DNA of 42,955 nt from Bacteroidales bacterium (GTDB lineage Bacteria > Bacteroidota > Bacteroidia > Bacteroidales > UBA1715), in assembly GCA_024409235.1 (NCBI GenBank), contig JAKSUA010000020.1, positions 1 to 42,955 of the forward strand, read 5' to 3'. A program made the translations under genes and the position numbers. Below, one piece after another: positions 22,224-31,121 of this stretch. How positions within the stretch are numbered: position 1 is the stretch's first letter; each line of letters begins with the position of its first letter. A model generated the notes under the pieces. That model was not told the origin of the DNA. It searched no databases and worked only from the letters and a program-made list of their open reading frames with translations.

Positions 22224-24482
22224 ATGGACAACCGCCTAAGTAGGCTTTCGATATATCTTTTTTGCGTAGTATTCTTTTCTGCGTGTGTGAAGGATAATTT
22301 TGAATTAAAAGAGAAATTTTCCGACCAGATAGAATGGAATCCATCATTGGCTTTGCCTATAGCAACCGCAGATTTAACGCTTTCTAACATTGCAAAAGAA
22401 CGTAAAGATACTTTAGAATATGTAAGTGAATCTGACTTGGGCTATGGGGATTTGGTTGAAGATGAGGTAGTTCAGTTTAAATATGTGATAGATACCGCAC
22501 GTGTGATAGATGTGATGCATCTTCCTTTGTTTGATCCTTATGATACCACATTGATGTTACGTCCGGTAACAATTTCTAATGTTTCGTTTCCAATTGGTTA
22601 TGTGACGATAGGAGATTTGTTGAAAGATAATTTCTCTTCATCGGATTATAGTGAATATGTTGCCGCAGCAAAAGCAAATCCGTTGAGTGTAAGTGTGGGT
22701 GAAAAAAATGCTGTTAAGGAACATTATTATCCTATTGGAGCAATTCCTGATACTCTAAAACGCTGGGTAAGTGATAATTTTGGTACGGAAATAAATGTTA
22801 AGGATGTATTTGAATACATTATGTTGAAGTCCGGAAAAGTTACCTTGTCGTGTACGAATTCCAGTGGATTGAATTTTTACTGTGATGTTGTTATCTCGTC
22901 AAAGGACAATGCAGGGAAAATGGTGGAGTTTGGTTCTTTTGATTATTCTGGATTTCCAAGCTGGATTAGTCAGGGTGGTCCTCAGAAAAAATCAATAGAT
23001 ATTGATTCTGCATATCTACATAGTGAGTTTTATTACAGTTTTAGAAATTTGAGAATTGCCCAGACGCATGAAGTTGCAATTCCTAGTTTCGACCAAGGCC
23101 TTCTTTTGAATATAGAGATGAAGGATTTAGTTGCGTATGAAGGTAAAGCATATGTACCAGAACAAACATTGTGTCTAGATACTATAACCTACATGACAAT
23201 GCGTGACGAGGATATGGACAGAAAATTGTTCCGCGTGTTGGTGGAAAGTGGTAAGTTTGATTATAAGATAACTTCGACTATAGGTATTGCTACTGAATTT
23301 GTTGTGGAATTTCCGTCGGTGGATTCGTTAGGGAAAACACCTTTAAGAAAATCTTGTTTAATGACAAACGAGAAACCTACTTATAAAAACAGTTGGAGTT
23401 TAAATGGTAATAATTTCGATTTGACAACCAATCCTGAAATTGGATATAATTCTGTTCCTGTTAAATTGGGATATAAGGTTCATACAACAGGAGGAATGCT
23501 GTATTTTGGACCAAAACAGAATATAAAGATTGAAATAACAAATCCCGACAGTGTTGTTTTTGCGTACGTAGAAGGCGACTTGGGACGATTTGAACAGGAT
23601 TTGTTCAGCGATAAGTTGGAATTTGATTTACGGGAATATGTGTCTGATTTTCTTTCAGGTGATATTGTGTTCTATGATCCTAAAATACGTATAAACTATG
23701 CAAATCCTATAGGTATCGGAGGTGATTTGGAATTGAACATGGTTGGACACGACGGAAAGGGTAATTCTGTCGATATATTCCAGGGATATTCAAACAAATG
23801 GAGAATTGTACGTCCTGAATGTTCCGATGTGGAAAAAGGGGTGAATGTATCTTCTTCGCAGTTAATCAGTAATAAGACTTCGCAGATTGTTGATTTTATG
23901 AAGATGCTTCCTACGACAATAGATTACTCGGGTAAATTATATGTTAATTATGATATTCCTGAAGGAGAACCTATTTTCAATTGTATTTCTAATAAAGGTA
24001 CGGCAAAACTAGGTGTTGAAATAGAACTGCCTTTGAAAATGTCTGCTAAAAATCTGATTCTTCAGCAGGATGTAAATCTGAACATGTCCGATTTAGGAGA
24101 TTTGTCGTCTATAGAAAGAATGCGTTTGTATATCAATACGGAACATCAGCTTCCGTTGAATGCAACCTTAAAGTTGTCGCTGTTCGATACAACACAAGTT
24201 GAAGGAAAACAGGACTTGGGAACATTAGATATGATTGTTCTTGAATCTGCTCCAACAACTAATGGAAAAGTTTCCCGAACAGATAAAAAAGTTACAGAGG
24301 AGGAAGTGGTGTTGGAAAAAGGAAATCCGGTAATGGATAATTTGTTGCAGGCAAATAAACTTCGTATTGAAGTCTTTCTTGAAACAGACAAAAATGGAAA
24401 TGAACCTGTTGTATTTTATTCATATTATGGATTAAAGTTCAACTTGGCAGCAGATTGCAAATTTATTTATACAAGTAGGTAG
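22224..24482 (+). CDS. Large predicted outer-membrane lipoprotein of unknown function
   Basis: The protein has 752 residues with a lipoprotein signal (LSIYLFCVVFFSAC, lipobox FSAC). The mature part is rich in beta-strand patterns and begins with an aspartate- and glutamate-rich region. No catalytic motif is visible and I recognise no family with certainty. The next gene starts immediately (its possible GTG overlaps the stop and its ATG lies two bases after it), which implies translational coupling with the DUF5723 barrel. A surface or periplasmic partner of that barrel is a reasonable guess. Confidence 0.6.
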   Translation: MDNRLSRLSIYLFCVVFFSACVKDNFELKEKFSDQIEWNPSLALPIATADLTLSNIAKERKDTLEYVSESDLGYGDLVEDEVVQFKYVIDTARVIDVMHLPLFDPYDTTLMLRPVTISNVSFPIGYVTIGDLLKDNFSSSDYSEYVAAAKANPLSVSVGEKNAVKEHYYPIGAIPDTLKRWVSDNFGTEINVKDVFEYIMLKSGKVTLSCTNSSGLNFYCDVVISSKDNAGKMVEFGSFDYSGFPSWISQGGPQKKSIDIDSAYLHSEFYYSFRNLRIAQTHEVAIPSFDQGLLLNIEMKDLVAYEGKAYVPEQTLCLDTITYMTMRDEDMDRKLFRVLVESGKFDYKITSTIGIATEFVVEFPSVDSLGKTPLRKSCLMTNEKPTYKNSWSLNGNNFDLTTNPEIGYNSVPVKLGYKVHTTGGMLYFGPKQNIKIEITNPDSVVFAYVEGDLGRFEQDLFSDKLEFDLREYVSDFLSGDIVFYDPKIRINYANPIGIGGDLELNMVGHDGKGNSVDIFQGYSNKWRIVRPECSDVEKGVNVSSSQLISNKTSQIVDFMKMLPTTIDYSGKLYVNYDIPEGEPIFNCISNKGTAKLGVEIELPLKMSAKNLILQQDVNLNMSDLGDLSSIERMRLYINTEHQLPLNATLKLSLFDTTQVEGKQDLGTLDMIVLESAPTTNGKVSRTDKKVTEEEVVLEKGNPVMDNLLQANKLRIEVFLETDKNGNEPVVFYSYYGLKFNLAADCKFIYTSR

Positions 24483-24484
24483 TG

Positions 24485-25999
24485 ATGCGTAAATTATATA
24501 TGATAGTATTTATGTTCGTGTTGATGGGAACTCTGTCTGCACAAGTAAATAGTACTATGTATTTTATGGATCGTGTTCCTCAGTCTTCGACAATCAATCC
24601 TGCGCAGGCTCCAGATTGCAAGTTCTATATGGGTGGCTTGCTTGTTCCTATATGTGGACAGCTGCCTCCGCCGATAACATTGGCCGTGAATTTGCCTATA
24701 GATTATAATGATGTTATCTTCTATGGTCAGGGAAATTATATGGATTCGTTGATTACACCATTGCATCCAACTGCGAATTTTGATGATTTTCTGAAAAAGC
24801 TTAGTAAGGTAAATTACATATCGACAGATTTACAGCTGTCATTGTTAAATTTTGGATTTAAGGCAGGAAAAAAATCATTTATAACATTTGATTTATCGGA
24901 AAAAATGTTTGCAAATGTTGGTTTGCCACGTTCTTTGTTTGACTTTGCCGCTCACGGAAATGATGTAGTGCGAACAGCAGACTTTACAGGTTTGGGTGTC
25001 AATGCAATGTATTATCATCAGCTTTCCTTAGGATTTCAAAAGAATTTCTCAAAAACGTTCTCGGCTGGTCTGCGGGCAAAATTATTGGTAGGTGTGGCAA
25101 ATGTTCGAACTGCATCGTCGAAAATTGTATTGTCAACGGCAGAGAAGACAAACTATTTGAATGTTCAGTCTGAATATGTGGTAAACACGAATATTCCATT
25201 AGAGGTAAGTCTTGATGATGAAGGCTATGTTGATGGAATAAATTTTACTGATTTCAGTGAAGAATCTATAGGTTCAATCGTAAAGAATTATGCGGTTCTT
25301 ACAGGAAATTATGGTGGCGCTTTAGATTTTGGATTTTCTAAGAATTTAAATAGTTTTTTCTCTTTATTTGCCAGTGTTGAAGATCTTGGTTTTATAAATT
25401 GGAAGACAAATACTTCTGAATTTGCAATTTACGACGAGGATTCCATGAAGTTTGAAGGGGTGAAAATTTCAAATTTAAATATCGCTGACTTTGCCGATGT
25501 GATTAATTTGGATTCAATAGCTTCTAATTTTACAGAGATAAATTATAAGGAGTGTTCGTATAAAACTTATATGCCAACAAAAATCTATGCAGGTATTCGT
25601 TATAGAGCAGCAAAACGAATGACGTTGGGTGCTTTAGCAAGATTTGAAATGCTTCCGAATAAGTTAAATCCGTCATTAACATTCACAGCAAATTTCACTC
25701 CGTTTAAATTTACTGCTGCAACTTTGAGTTATTCAGTAATAAATAATAATTTTGACAACATTGGATTAGGATTTACCGTTCATCCTGGTTGTATGCAGTG
25801 GTATTTTGTGTCGGACAACATAATAGGTGCAGCTTTATTCCCTGCAAATACACGCTCAATCAGTTTTAGAATGGGGTGTAATTTAGTATTCGGATGTGTT
25901 AATAAACATGGAAAACGTGATTCTCACGATCAAAATAATTCAACGTTGACGAATAAGAAGAAACATAAAAATAAAGGAATGGTTCCTTATAGTAAATAG
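24485..25999 (+). CDS. DUF5723 family outer-membrane barrel protein
   Basis: This 504-residue protein has a signal peptide (LYMIVFMFVLMGTLSAQ). The early motif STINPAQAPDCKFYMGG is the family hallmark (NPAxxPDCKFYIG). The rest alternates hydrophobic and polar residues in strands (DLQLSLLNFGFKAGKKSFIT, QLSLGFQKNFSKTFSAGLRA, GIRYRAAKRMTLGALARF) as in FadL- or PorP-like barrels of Bacteroidota. Function is unproven. The GTG at 24482 would overlap the previous stop; the ATG at 24485 is preferred. A basic, Asn- and Lys-rich tail ends the protein. Confidence 0.75.
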   Translation: MRKLYMIVFMFVLMGTLSAQVNSTMYFMDRVPQSSTINPAQAPDCKFYMGGLLVPICGQLPPPITLAVNLPIDYNDVIFYGQGNYMDSLITPLHPTANFDDFLKKLSKVNYISTDLQLSLLNFGFKAGKKSFITFDLSEKMFANVGLPRSLFDFAAHGNDVVRTADFTGLGVNAMYYHQLSLGFQKNFSKTFSAGLRAKLLVGVANVRTASSKIVLSTAEKTNYLNVQSEYVVNTNIPLEVSLDDEGYVDGINFTDFSEESIGSIVKNYAVLTGNYGGALDFGFSKNLNSFFSLFASVEDLGFINWKTNTSEFAIYDEDSMKFEGVKISNLNIADFADVINLDSIASNFTEINYKECSYKTYMPTKIYAGIRYRAAKRMTLGALARFEMLPNKLNPSLTFTANFTPFKFTAATLSYSVINNNFDNIGLGFTVHPGCMQWYFVSDNIIGAALFPANTRSISFRMGCNLVFGCVNKHGKRDSHDQNNSTLTNKKKHKNKGMVPYSK

Positions 26000-26043
26000 A
26001 AAATCAATTCAATTAATTATTAACTTTTAAAAAAAACAAAACA

Positions 26044-26544
26044 ATGAAAAAAATCTTTATGATTGGTGCTTTATTAAGCATGTTTGCAGTGAGCGCTATG
26101 GCTCAACACAGAGCAATTGGTGCTCGTTTGTCGTACACATTAGAAGTTTCTTACCAACGTGAAGCAGGTTCTTCTAATTTTTGGGAATTTGATGCTGGTG
26201 TATGGAACAACTTTAAAGGTGCACAAGCTTCTGGTATCTACAACTGGATCATAGCTACTCCAGATTGGACTCCAAAAGGTGAATGGAATTGGTACCTTGG
26301 TGTTGGTGCAGGTGTAGGTCTTGATTGGAATCGCTACAATGTAGAAAAAGACAGAGATGAGCTTGGTGCATTTGTAGGTGTTGCAGGTCTGGTTGGTTTG
26401 GAATACACATTCTGGTTCCCACTTCAACTTTCTGCTGATTTCCGTCCAATGGTTGGTCCATACTTTGGTGATGGCGTTTCTTTGAACGGTGATGTTCTTA
26501 TCCACGCTTTGTGGCCAACATTGTCAGCTCGTTATAAATTCTAA
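26044..26544 (+). CDS. Small outer-membrane beta-barrel protein
   Basis: This 166-residue protein has a signal peptide (MKKIFMIGALLSMFAVSAMA) and ends YKF, the aromatic C-terminal residue used by the BAM machinery. The body is amphipathic strands (ARLSYTLEVSYQ, WNWYLGVGAGVGLDWNRYN, VGLEYTFWFPLQLSADFRP), consistent with an eight-stranded barrel of the OmpW/OmpX size class. Codons are strongly biased (GGT, GCT, CGT), unlike its A+T-rich neighbours, which suggests high expression. Ligand and role are unknown. It lies 44 bases after the DUF5723 gene. Confidence 0.7.
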   Translation: MKKIFMIGALLSMFAVSAMAQHRAIGARLSYTLEVSYQREAGSSNFWEFDAGVWNNFKGAQASGIYNWIIATPDWTPKGEWNWYLGVGAGVGLDWNRYNVEKDRDELGAFVGVAGLVGLEYTFWFPLQLSADFRPMVGPYFGDGVSLNGDVLIHALWPTLSARYKF

Positions 26545-26554
26545 TAGTTAGGAT

Positions 26555-27538
26555 ATGCATTTCTTAGTCTGGATTTTCTTTTTAATCTTCGTCTTTGCTC
26601 TTTTAGCACTAGACTTGGGTGTTTTCAATAAAGATAAACACGAAATTTCTATGTCGGAAGCATTAAAAATGACTTGTTTATGGATTGGATGCTCGTTGGC
26701 GTTCAATGTAGTTCTATATTTTGCCTACGATGCTGATTTCTGTAGCTTGTTGTCAGAAAGTCCAGATGCAGCTATTAAAGATGGTGCTGATGCAGGATTA
26801 AAATTCCTTACTGGTTATTTGATAGAGAAAGCTCTTAGCCTCGACAATATTTTTGTGATGGCTATGCTGTTTGCCTATTTCAAGATTCCTGGCAAATACC
26901 AACATGAGGTGTTGTTCTGGGGTATTCTTGGTGCGTTAGTGTTCCGTGGCATTATGATTATACTTGGAGCAGCATTGGTGAACCGCTTCTCGTGGATTAT
27001 GTATGTATTCGGTGTCTTGTTGTTGGTTTCGGCGTTGAAGATGTTGTTTGGAAAAGACGATGAATTTGATGCAGATAAAAACTTCTTCATCCGAATGATA
27101 CGTAAACTTTATCCAGTAAGTTCAGAACTTGACGGTGGAAATTTCTTTACCAAATTACCAAACGGTGTAAAAGCGGTAACGCCTTTACTTGTCGTGTTGG
27201 TGGTAATTGAAACTACCGATGTCTTGTTCGCTGTTGATTCAATTCCTGCTATATTCTCAATAACAACTGATCCGTTTATTGTGTTCTCTTCGAACATTTG
27301 TGCAATACTTGGATTGCGTTCGTTGTATTTCGTACTTGCTTCGGCAATGTCGAAATTTGAGTATATAAAATACTGCTTGGTAGTGTTATTGTTGTTCATT
27401 GCAGTAAAGATGTTGTTGATGGAAGTTGTACATATTCCAATCGGAATTTCTTTGCTTGTAATAGCAGTAATTCTAACAGTTGGTATTGTTGCATCTATTA
27501 TAATTAGCAAGAAGAAACAATCCGGCAATAATGAATAA
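26555..27538 (+). CDS. TerC/Alx family integral membrane protein
   Basis: This 327-residue protein has about nine membrane segments and typical family motifs: YLIEKALSLDNIFVMAMLF in helix 3 and VIETTDVLFAVDSIPAIFSI in helix 6, with conserved acidic residues that bind metal. A charged loop (DDEFDADKNFFIRMIRK) lies between helices 5 and 6. Alx-type proteins export Mn2+ and respond to alkaline pH; that activity is likely here but not shown. The mutY-like gene overlaps its end by eight bases. No yybP-ykoY riboswitch, common ahead of such genes, is visible in the short upstream gap. Confidence 0.9.
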   Translation: MHFLVWIFFLIFVFALLALDLGVFNKDKHEISMSEALKMTCLWIGCSLAFNVVLYFAYDADFCSLLSESPDAAIKDGADAGLKFLTGYLIEKALSLDNIFVMAMLFAYFKIPGKYQHEVLFWGILGALVFRGIMIILGAALVNRFSWIMYVFGVLLLVSALKMLFGKDDEFDADKNFFIRMIRKLYPVSSELDGGNFFTKLPNGVKAVTPLLVVLVVIETTDVLFAVDSIPAIFSITTDPFIVFSSNICAILGLRSLYFVLASAMSKFEYIKYCLVVLLLFIAVKMLLMEVVHIPIGISLLVIAVILTVGIVASIIISKKKQSGNNE

Positions 27539-28358
27539 CATTCAGTTGTCGGCTGAACAAATAGCTGAATTTCAGCAAAATGTTTTAGCAAAAGGAAAGG
27601 AGTTGTATCGTGAAATGCCTTGGCGTTCCGATACAACTCCTTATTCTATTTTATTATCCGAGATAATGCTTCAGCAGACACAGGTTCCGCGTGTTATGCA
27701 GAAATATTCGGAGTTTATGTCGGCTTTTCCAACTTTAGAATCGTTGGCTGAAGCTGATTTTCAGGAGGTGCTTGCACATTGGAGTGGTCTTGGCTACAAC
27801 AGAAGAGCACGCTTCCTTCATCAAACTGCGCAAAAAATTGTTCAAAATGGAACATTTCCAGAAACTGAAGAGTTCCTTCGTAGTTGTCCCGGAATAGGTG
27901 AAAATACAGCCGCTTCTATTCTTGTATATACATTTAATAAGCCGCTGGTCTTTTTGGAAACAAACGTTCGTACCGTTTTAATTTATACTTTTCTAAGTGA
28001 TTATATAGGCGAAAAAATAGAAGAATCCGTTTTAAAAGACTTAGCAAAACAAACGCTTTTTGCGGAAAACCCACGGCAATGGTATTGGGCTTTGATGGAT
28101 TACGGTACATATTTGAAAAAAACAGAAGGAAACTTCAACCGTATGTCTAAAATGCATACTGTTCAGTCACGCTTTGAAGGATCTTTTAGGCAAAAACGTG
28201 CCTCTGTGTTACGATGTCTGTTGAAAAATGGACCATTGACAGTTTCCGAAATTGCTGCTTTGCATAATTATGATGTGGAATTAACAGGTCAAATTGTTTT
28301 TGCACTACAAAAAGACTCTATGGTTGCGGAAATTGAAGGTCGGATTGTCATACAATAA
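27531..28358 (+). CDS. HhH-GPD DNA glycosylase, MutY-like without iron-sulphur cluster
   Basis: The protein has 275 residues. It shows the MutY/endonuclease III fold: MPWRSDTTPYSILLSEIMLQ, QTQVPRVMQKY, GLGYNRRAR and the helix-hairpin-helix PGIGENTAAS. MutY removes adenine opposite 8-oxoguanine. Two features differ from E. coli MutY. The catalytic segment reads FLETNVRTV, with Glu where most have Asp (LDGNVxRV). The four-cysteine cluster loop after WALMDYG is absent, and so is a NUDIX-like C-terminal domain. Clusterless and Glu-type members are known in anaerobes. Substrate is therefore uncertain. It overlaps the TerC-like gene, so the two are cotranscribed. Confidence 0.8.
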   Translation: MNNIQLSAEQIAEFQQNVLAKGKELYREMPWRSDTTPYSILLSEIMLQQTQVPRVMQKYSEFMSAFPTLESLAEADFQEVLAHWSGLGYNRRARFLHQTAQKIVQNGTFPETEEFLRSCPGIGENTAASILVYTFNKPLVFLETNVRTVLIYTFLSDYIGEKIEESVLKDLAKQTLFAENPRQWYWALMDYGTYLKKTEGNFNRMSKMHTVQSRFEGSFRQKRASVLRCLLKNGPLTVSEIAALHNYDVELTGQIVFALQKDSMVAEIEGRIVIQ

Positions 28359-28388
28359 ATCCACTAATAGTTATACTTTGCGTTGTAA

Positions 28389-28422
28389 ACTCTATAAAAA
28401 ATAGAGTAATGTCGTATATTTG
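28389..28422 (+). promoter_or_regulatory. Inverted repeat and -7 box upstream of the methyltransferase gene
   Basis: ACTCTAT and ATAGAGT (28389-28395 and 28401-28407, 5-base A loop) form a perfect inverted repeat. TATATTTG at 28415-28422 fits the TAnnTTTG box. The repeat covers the expected -33 position, as an operator would. It could instead be a weak stem ending the upstream transcript. Confidence 0.4.
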
Positions 28423-28479
28423 TTATGTTGTAAATTTTATTGAATTTTCTCGATAAATTATGAGGAATTAAAAAGTTTT

Positions 28480-29094
28480 ATGAGCAAATTTTCTGAATAT
28501 ATCGGTTCGCAGTTTGGCAATCCTCGTGGAATAATAGGGTGGATATGCTGTAAACTTATGAATTCGATAAATAGAAAAATGTATAAGAAAACAGTGTCTT
28601 TACTGCAACTTTCAGAAAATGAGAAGCTGCTGGATGTTGGTTATGGGAATGGTCTTCTTTTGCAGTTAATATTCCGTAACTTTAATTGTAAGTTGTGGGG
28701 GATAGATATTTCTGAGGACATGAGAAAGCTTGCCCTGAAACGTAATAAATGTGCTGTTAAAGCTGGTAAAATCAACCTTTCGGTTGGAGATTGTTGTAAA
28801 CTTGAGTTTTTAGATAATACATTTAATGCGATAACTTCTGTCAATACTGTTTACTTTTGGACTGATACTCAAAAAGGACTATCTGAAATTTATAGATGTC
28901 TTGTTCCTGGAGGATGTTTTATTAATGTAGTTTATACTAAAGAATGGTTGGATAAACTAAAATATACGGAGAAAGGATTCAAAAAGTTTGAACCTGAGGA
29001 ATTGTATAGTCTTGGGAAGCAAACAGGCTTTTCGCAGGTGGAAGTAATAGAAATAACAAAAAATAAAAGTTTTGCAGTTTTGTATAGAAAATAA
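28480..29094 (+). CDS. Class I SAM-dependent methyltransferase
   Basis: This 204-residue protein has a Methyltransf_11-type Rossmann domain. Motif I is LLDVGYGNGLLLQL (about residues 51-64), motif II ends LWGIDISEDM, the third strand region is VGDCCKLEFLDNTFN, and the post-I region is SVNTVYFWTDTQKGLSEIYR followed by CLVPGG. Substrate cannot be told; related proteins act on small molecules or quinones. The region before motif I (YIGSQFGNPRGIIGWICCKL) is shared by a group of Bacteroidota methyltransferases. The esterase gene begins 10 bases after it. Confidence 0.85.
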   Translation: MSKFSEYIGSQFGNPRGIIGWICCKLMNSINRKMYKKTVSLLQLSENEKLLDVGYGNGLLLQLIFRNFNCKLWGIDISEDMRKLALKRNKCAVKAGKINLSVGDCCKLEFLDNTFNAITSVNTVYFWTDTQKGLSEIYRCLVPGGCFINVVYTKEWLDKLKYTEKGFKKFEPEELYSLGKQTGFSQVEVIEITKNKSFAVLYRK

Positions 29095-29104
29095 AATATA
29101 TAAT

Positions 29105-30643
29105 ATGAAAAGAAGTTTTTGGTTAATTGCTGTTTTATGTCTTATGAATAGTATTTCTGTAAATGCACAGTTGTTAAGAACTACAGTGGAACAAGGGGAA
29201 ATAGAAGGCGTTCTGCATGAAGGTTTTGCGTTGTATAAAGCAATTCCGTATGCCGAAGCTCCTGTTGGAGAATTGCGTTGGAAGATGCCTGTTGCAAAGA
29301 AACCATGGACAGGGGTGTATAATGCTGATAAATGGGGTAATCGTCCTTATCAAGTTACCGATCCAAATCAGGGAAATGGTGATATTCCGTTGAGTGAAGA
29401 CTGTTTATATTTAAGTGTGGAAACTCCTGCACAGAGTACAGATGAAAAATTACCTGTTTTTGTAATGATTCATGGAGGCGGATTTTCTACTGGTTCATAT
29501 ATCGGAACTCAGGAGAGTTTCGTGAAAGAAGGCATCGTGTATGTCAGTGTGGAATATCGTTTAGGTGCTCTTGGTTTTATGGCTCATCCTAATTTAACAA
29601 AAGAAAGCAAGTCGAAAATCTCTGGTAACTATGGCATTTATGACCAAATAATGGCATTGAATTGGATTCACAATAATATAGCTGCTTTTGGTGGTGATCC
29701 TGAAAAAGTAACGATATGTGGTGAGTCAGCAGGTGGAATTTCAGTAAGTATTCTTTGTGCTTCTCCGTTGTGCAAAGGTTTGTTCCGTGGTGCTATTAGT
29801 GAAAGTGGAGGATCTTTTTGCCCTGTATCGGAAAAAACTTATAATGCTGTTGCTAATATGAAAACATTAAAAGCTGCAGAAACCATAGGAAAAGATTTTC
29901 AAAAGAAACTTGGTGTAAAAAATGTTAAGGATCTTAGAAAGCTTTCTGCGCAAACAATACTTGATAGTACCACAGATCATCAGTTTTGGCCTATTGTTGA
30001 CGGAAATGCAATTGTTGATGACCAATATAGATTGTACGAAAAAGGTGCTTATAACGACGTGAACGTAATGGCTGGTTATAACAGTGACGAGGGTAGTCTT
30101 TTTGTGTACAATATGAGTTTGGATGAATATAAAGAGATGGCTTCTAAAACGTATGGTAGTTGGAAAAAACGTTTGTATGAAGCATATTCGGCTTCAGATG
30201 ACAAGACTGCATTGTATGCTGTTCAGGACATTATGAGGGATAAATCATTTGGTTGGGGAACTTATGCATGGGCAAATTTGCAGACCAAAACTGGACAGGG
30301 GAAATTCTATTTTTACTATTTTGATCAACAGTCTCAGAATAGTATATTGAAGTGGTCTCGTGGCGCAACACACGTAGCAGAAATGCCGTTTATATATGGT
30401 TGGAATTGGGGACCTATGTCGGAGATAGATACAAGAATGGCTGAAATTATGCCACAGTATTGGATTAATTTTATAAAAACAGGTGATCCAAATGGATCAG
30501 GAATTCCATTCTGGACACCTTACAAGCAAGGTGAAGAAACTGTTATGAATATGCATAATGGATTCCATTTAACGAAAGTTCCTAATCAAAAACAAATGGA
30601 TTTTTGGGAAGAATATTTCAAGAGTTTTAGAGAAAATAAATAA
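29105..30643 (+). CDS. Secreted type-B carboxylesterase
   Basis: The ATG at 29105 starts a signal peptide (MKRSFWLIAVLCLMNSISVN, then AQ) and a 512-residue alpha/beta hydrolase. It has the family motifs EDCLYLSVETP, the oxyanion hole HGGGF and the nucleophile elbow GESAGG. The acidic member should lie in YNSDEGSLF and the His in RGATHVAEMPFIYGW. These enzymes cleave carboxylic esters of sugars, drugs or plant phenolics; the exported form suggests substrate processing outside the cytoplasm. It is followed by a lipoprotein gene after four bases. Confidence 0.9.
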   Translation: MKRSFWLIAVLCLMNSISVNAQLLRTTVEQGEIEGVLHEGFALYKAIPYAEAPVGELRWKMPVAKKPWTGVYNADKWGNRPYQVTDPNQGNGDIPLSEDCLYLSVETPAQSTDEKLPVFVMIHGGGFSTGSYIGTQESFVKEGIVYVSVEYRLGALGFMAHPNLTKESKSKISGNYGIYDQIMALNWIHNNIAAFGGDPEKVTICGESAGGISVSILCASPLCKGLFRGAISESGGSFCPVSEKTYNAVANMKTLKAAETIGKDFQKKLGVKNVKDLRKLSAQTILDSTTDHQFWPIVDGNAIVDDQYRLYEKGAYNDVNVMAGYNSDEGSLFVYNMSLDEYKEMASKTYGSWKKRLYEAYSASDDKTALYAVQDIMRDKSFGWGTYAWANLQTKTGQGKFYFYYFDQQSQNSILKWSRGATHVAEMPFIYGWNWGPMSEIDTRMAEIMPQYWINFIKTGDPNGSGIPFWTPYKQGEETVMNMHNGFHLTKVPNQKQMDFWEEYFKSFRENK

Positions 30644-30647
30644 TAAG

Positions 30648-31121
30648 ATGAAGAAGATTAGTTTGTTTTTTACTTTGAGTGCATTGTTCTTATTCAATTC
30701 ATGTGAAAGAAAAGATATTGCTTATGAAAAAACATATTCGTTTGAAAATAAAATTGTTGTTGGAGCAAAACCATTGTTGTTTGAGTTTGAAAATGGGGTA
30801 GATACATTTCAAACCTATAATGTGTGTTTGGAAATAAAGCATGAACCTAAAGTTACGTATTCTCGTATTCCAATAGAATTAGGCTATTATTCACCTTCTG
30901 GTGATACTATGGCAGTTCCTATTGCAATTCCTGTATATAATCAAAAATACGAATATCTTGGTGAAATGCAGGAAGATAGCACAGTGAAGCTTACTCAGAC
31001 AATATTCTATGGAAATACAATGCAGGCAGGAAAGAATGTTTTCTCAATTTCTCCTGCAAGTCATAATGACAGCTTGTACGGCATCCACTCAATAAAACTT
31101 TCTATAGAAAAAGTGAATTAG
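30648..31121 (+). CDS. Small lipoprotein, possibly GldH-like
   Basis: This 157-residue protein has a lipoprotein signal (ISLFFTLSALFLFNSC). Length, the Tyr-rich mature start, the DTFQTYNVCLEI strand and the pattern YSPSGDTMAV...YLGEMQEDS resemble the gliding-motility lipoprotein GldH of Bacteroidota. The likeness is only moderate, so the symbol is not given. If it is GldH, it would act in the envelope with the gliding or secretion apparatus, which fits the T9SS genes nearby. It converges with the ubiA-family gene, overlapping by four bases. Confidence 0.5.
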   Translation: MKKISLFFTLSALFLFNSCERKDIAYEKTYSFENKIVVGAKPLLFEFENGVDTFQTYNVCLEIKHEPKVTYSRIPIELGYYSPSGDTMAVPIAIPVYNQKYEYLGEMQEDSTVKLTQTIFYGNTMQAGKNVFSISPASHNDSLYGIHSIKLSIEKVN

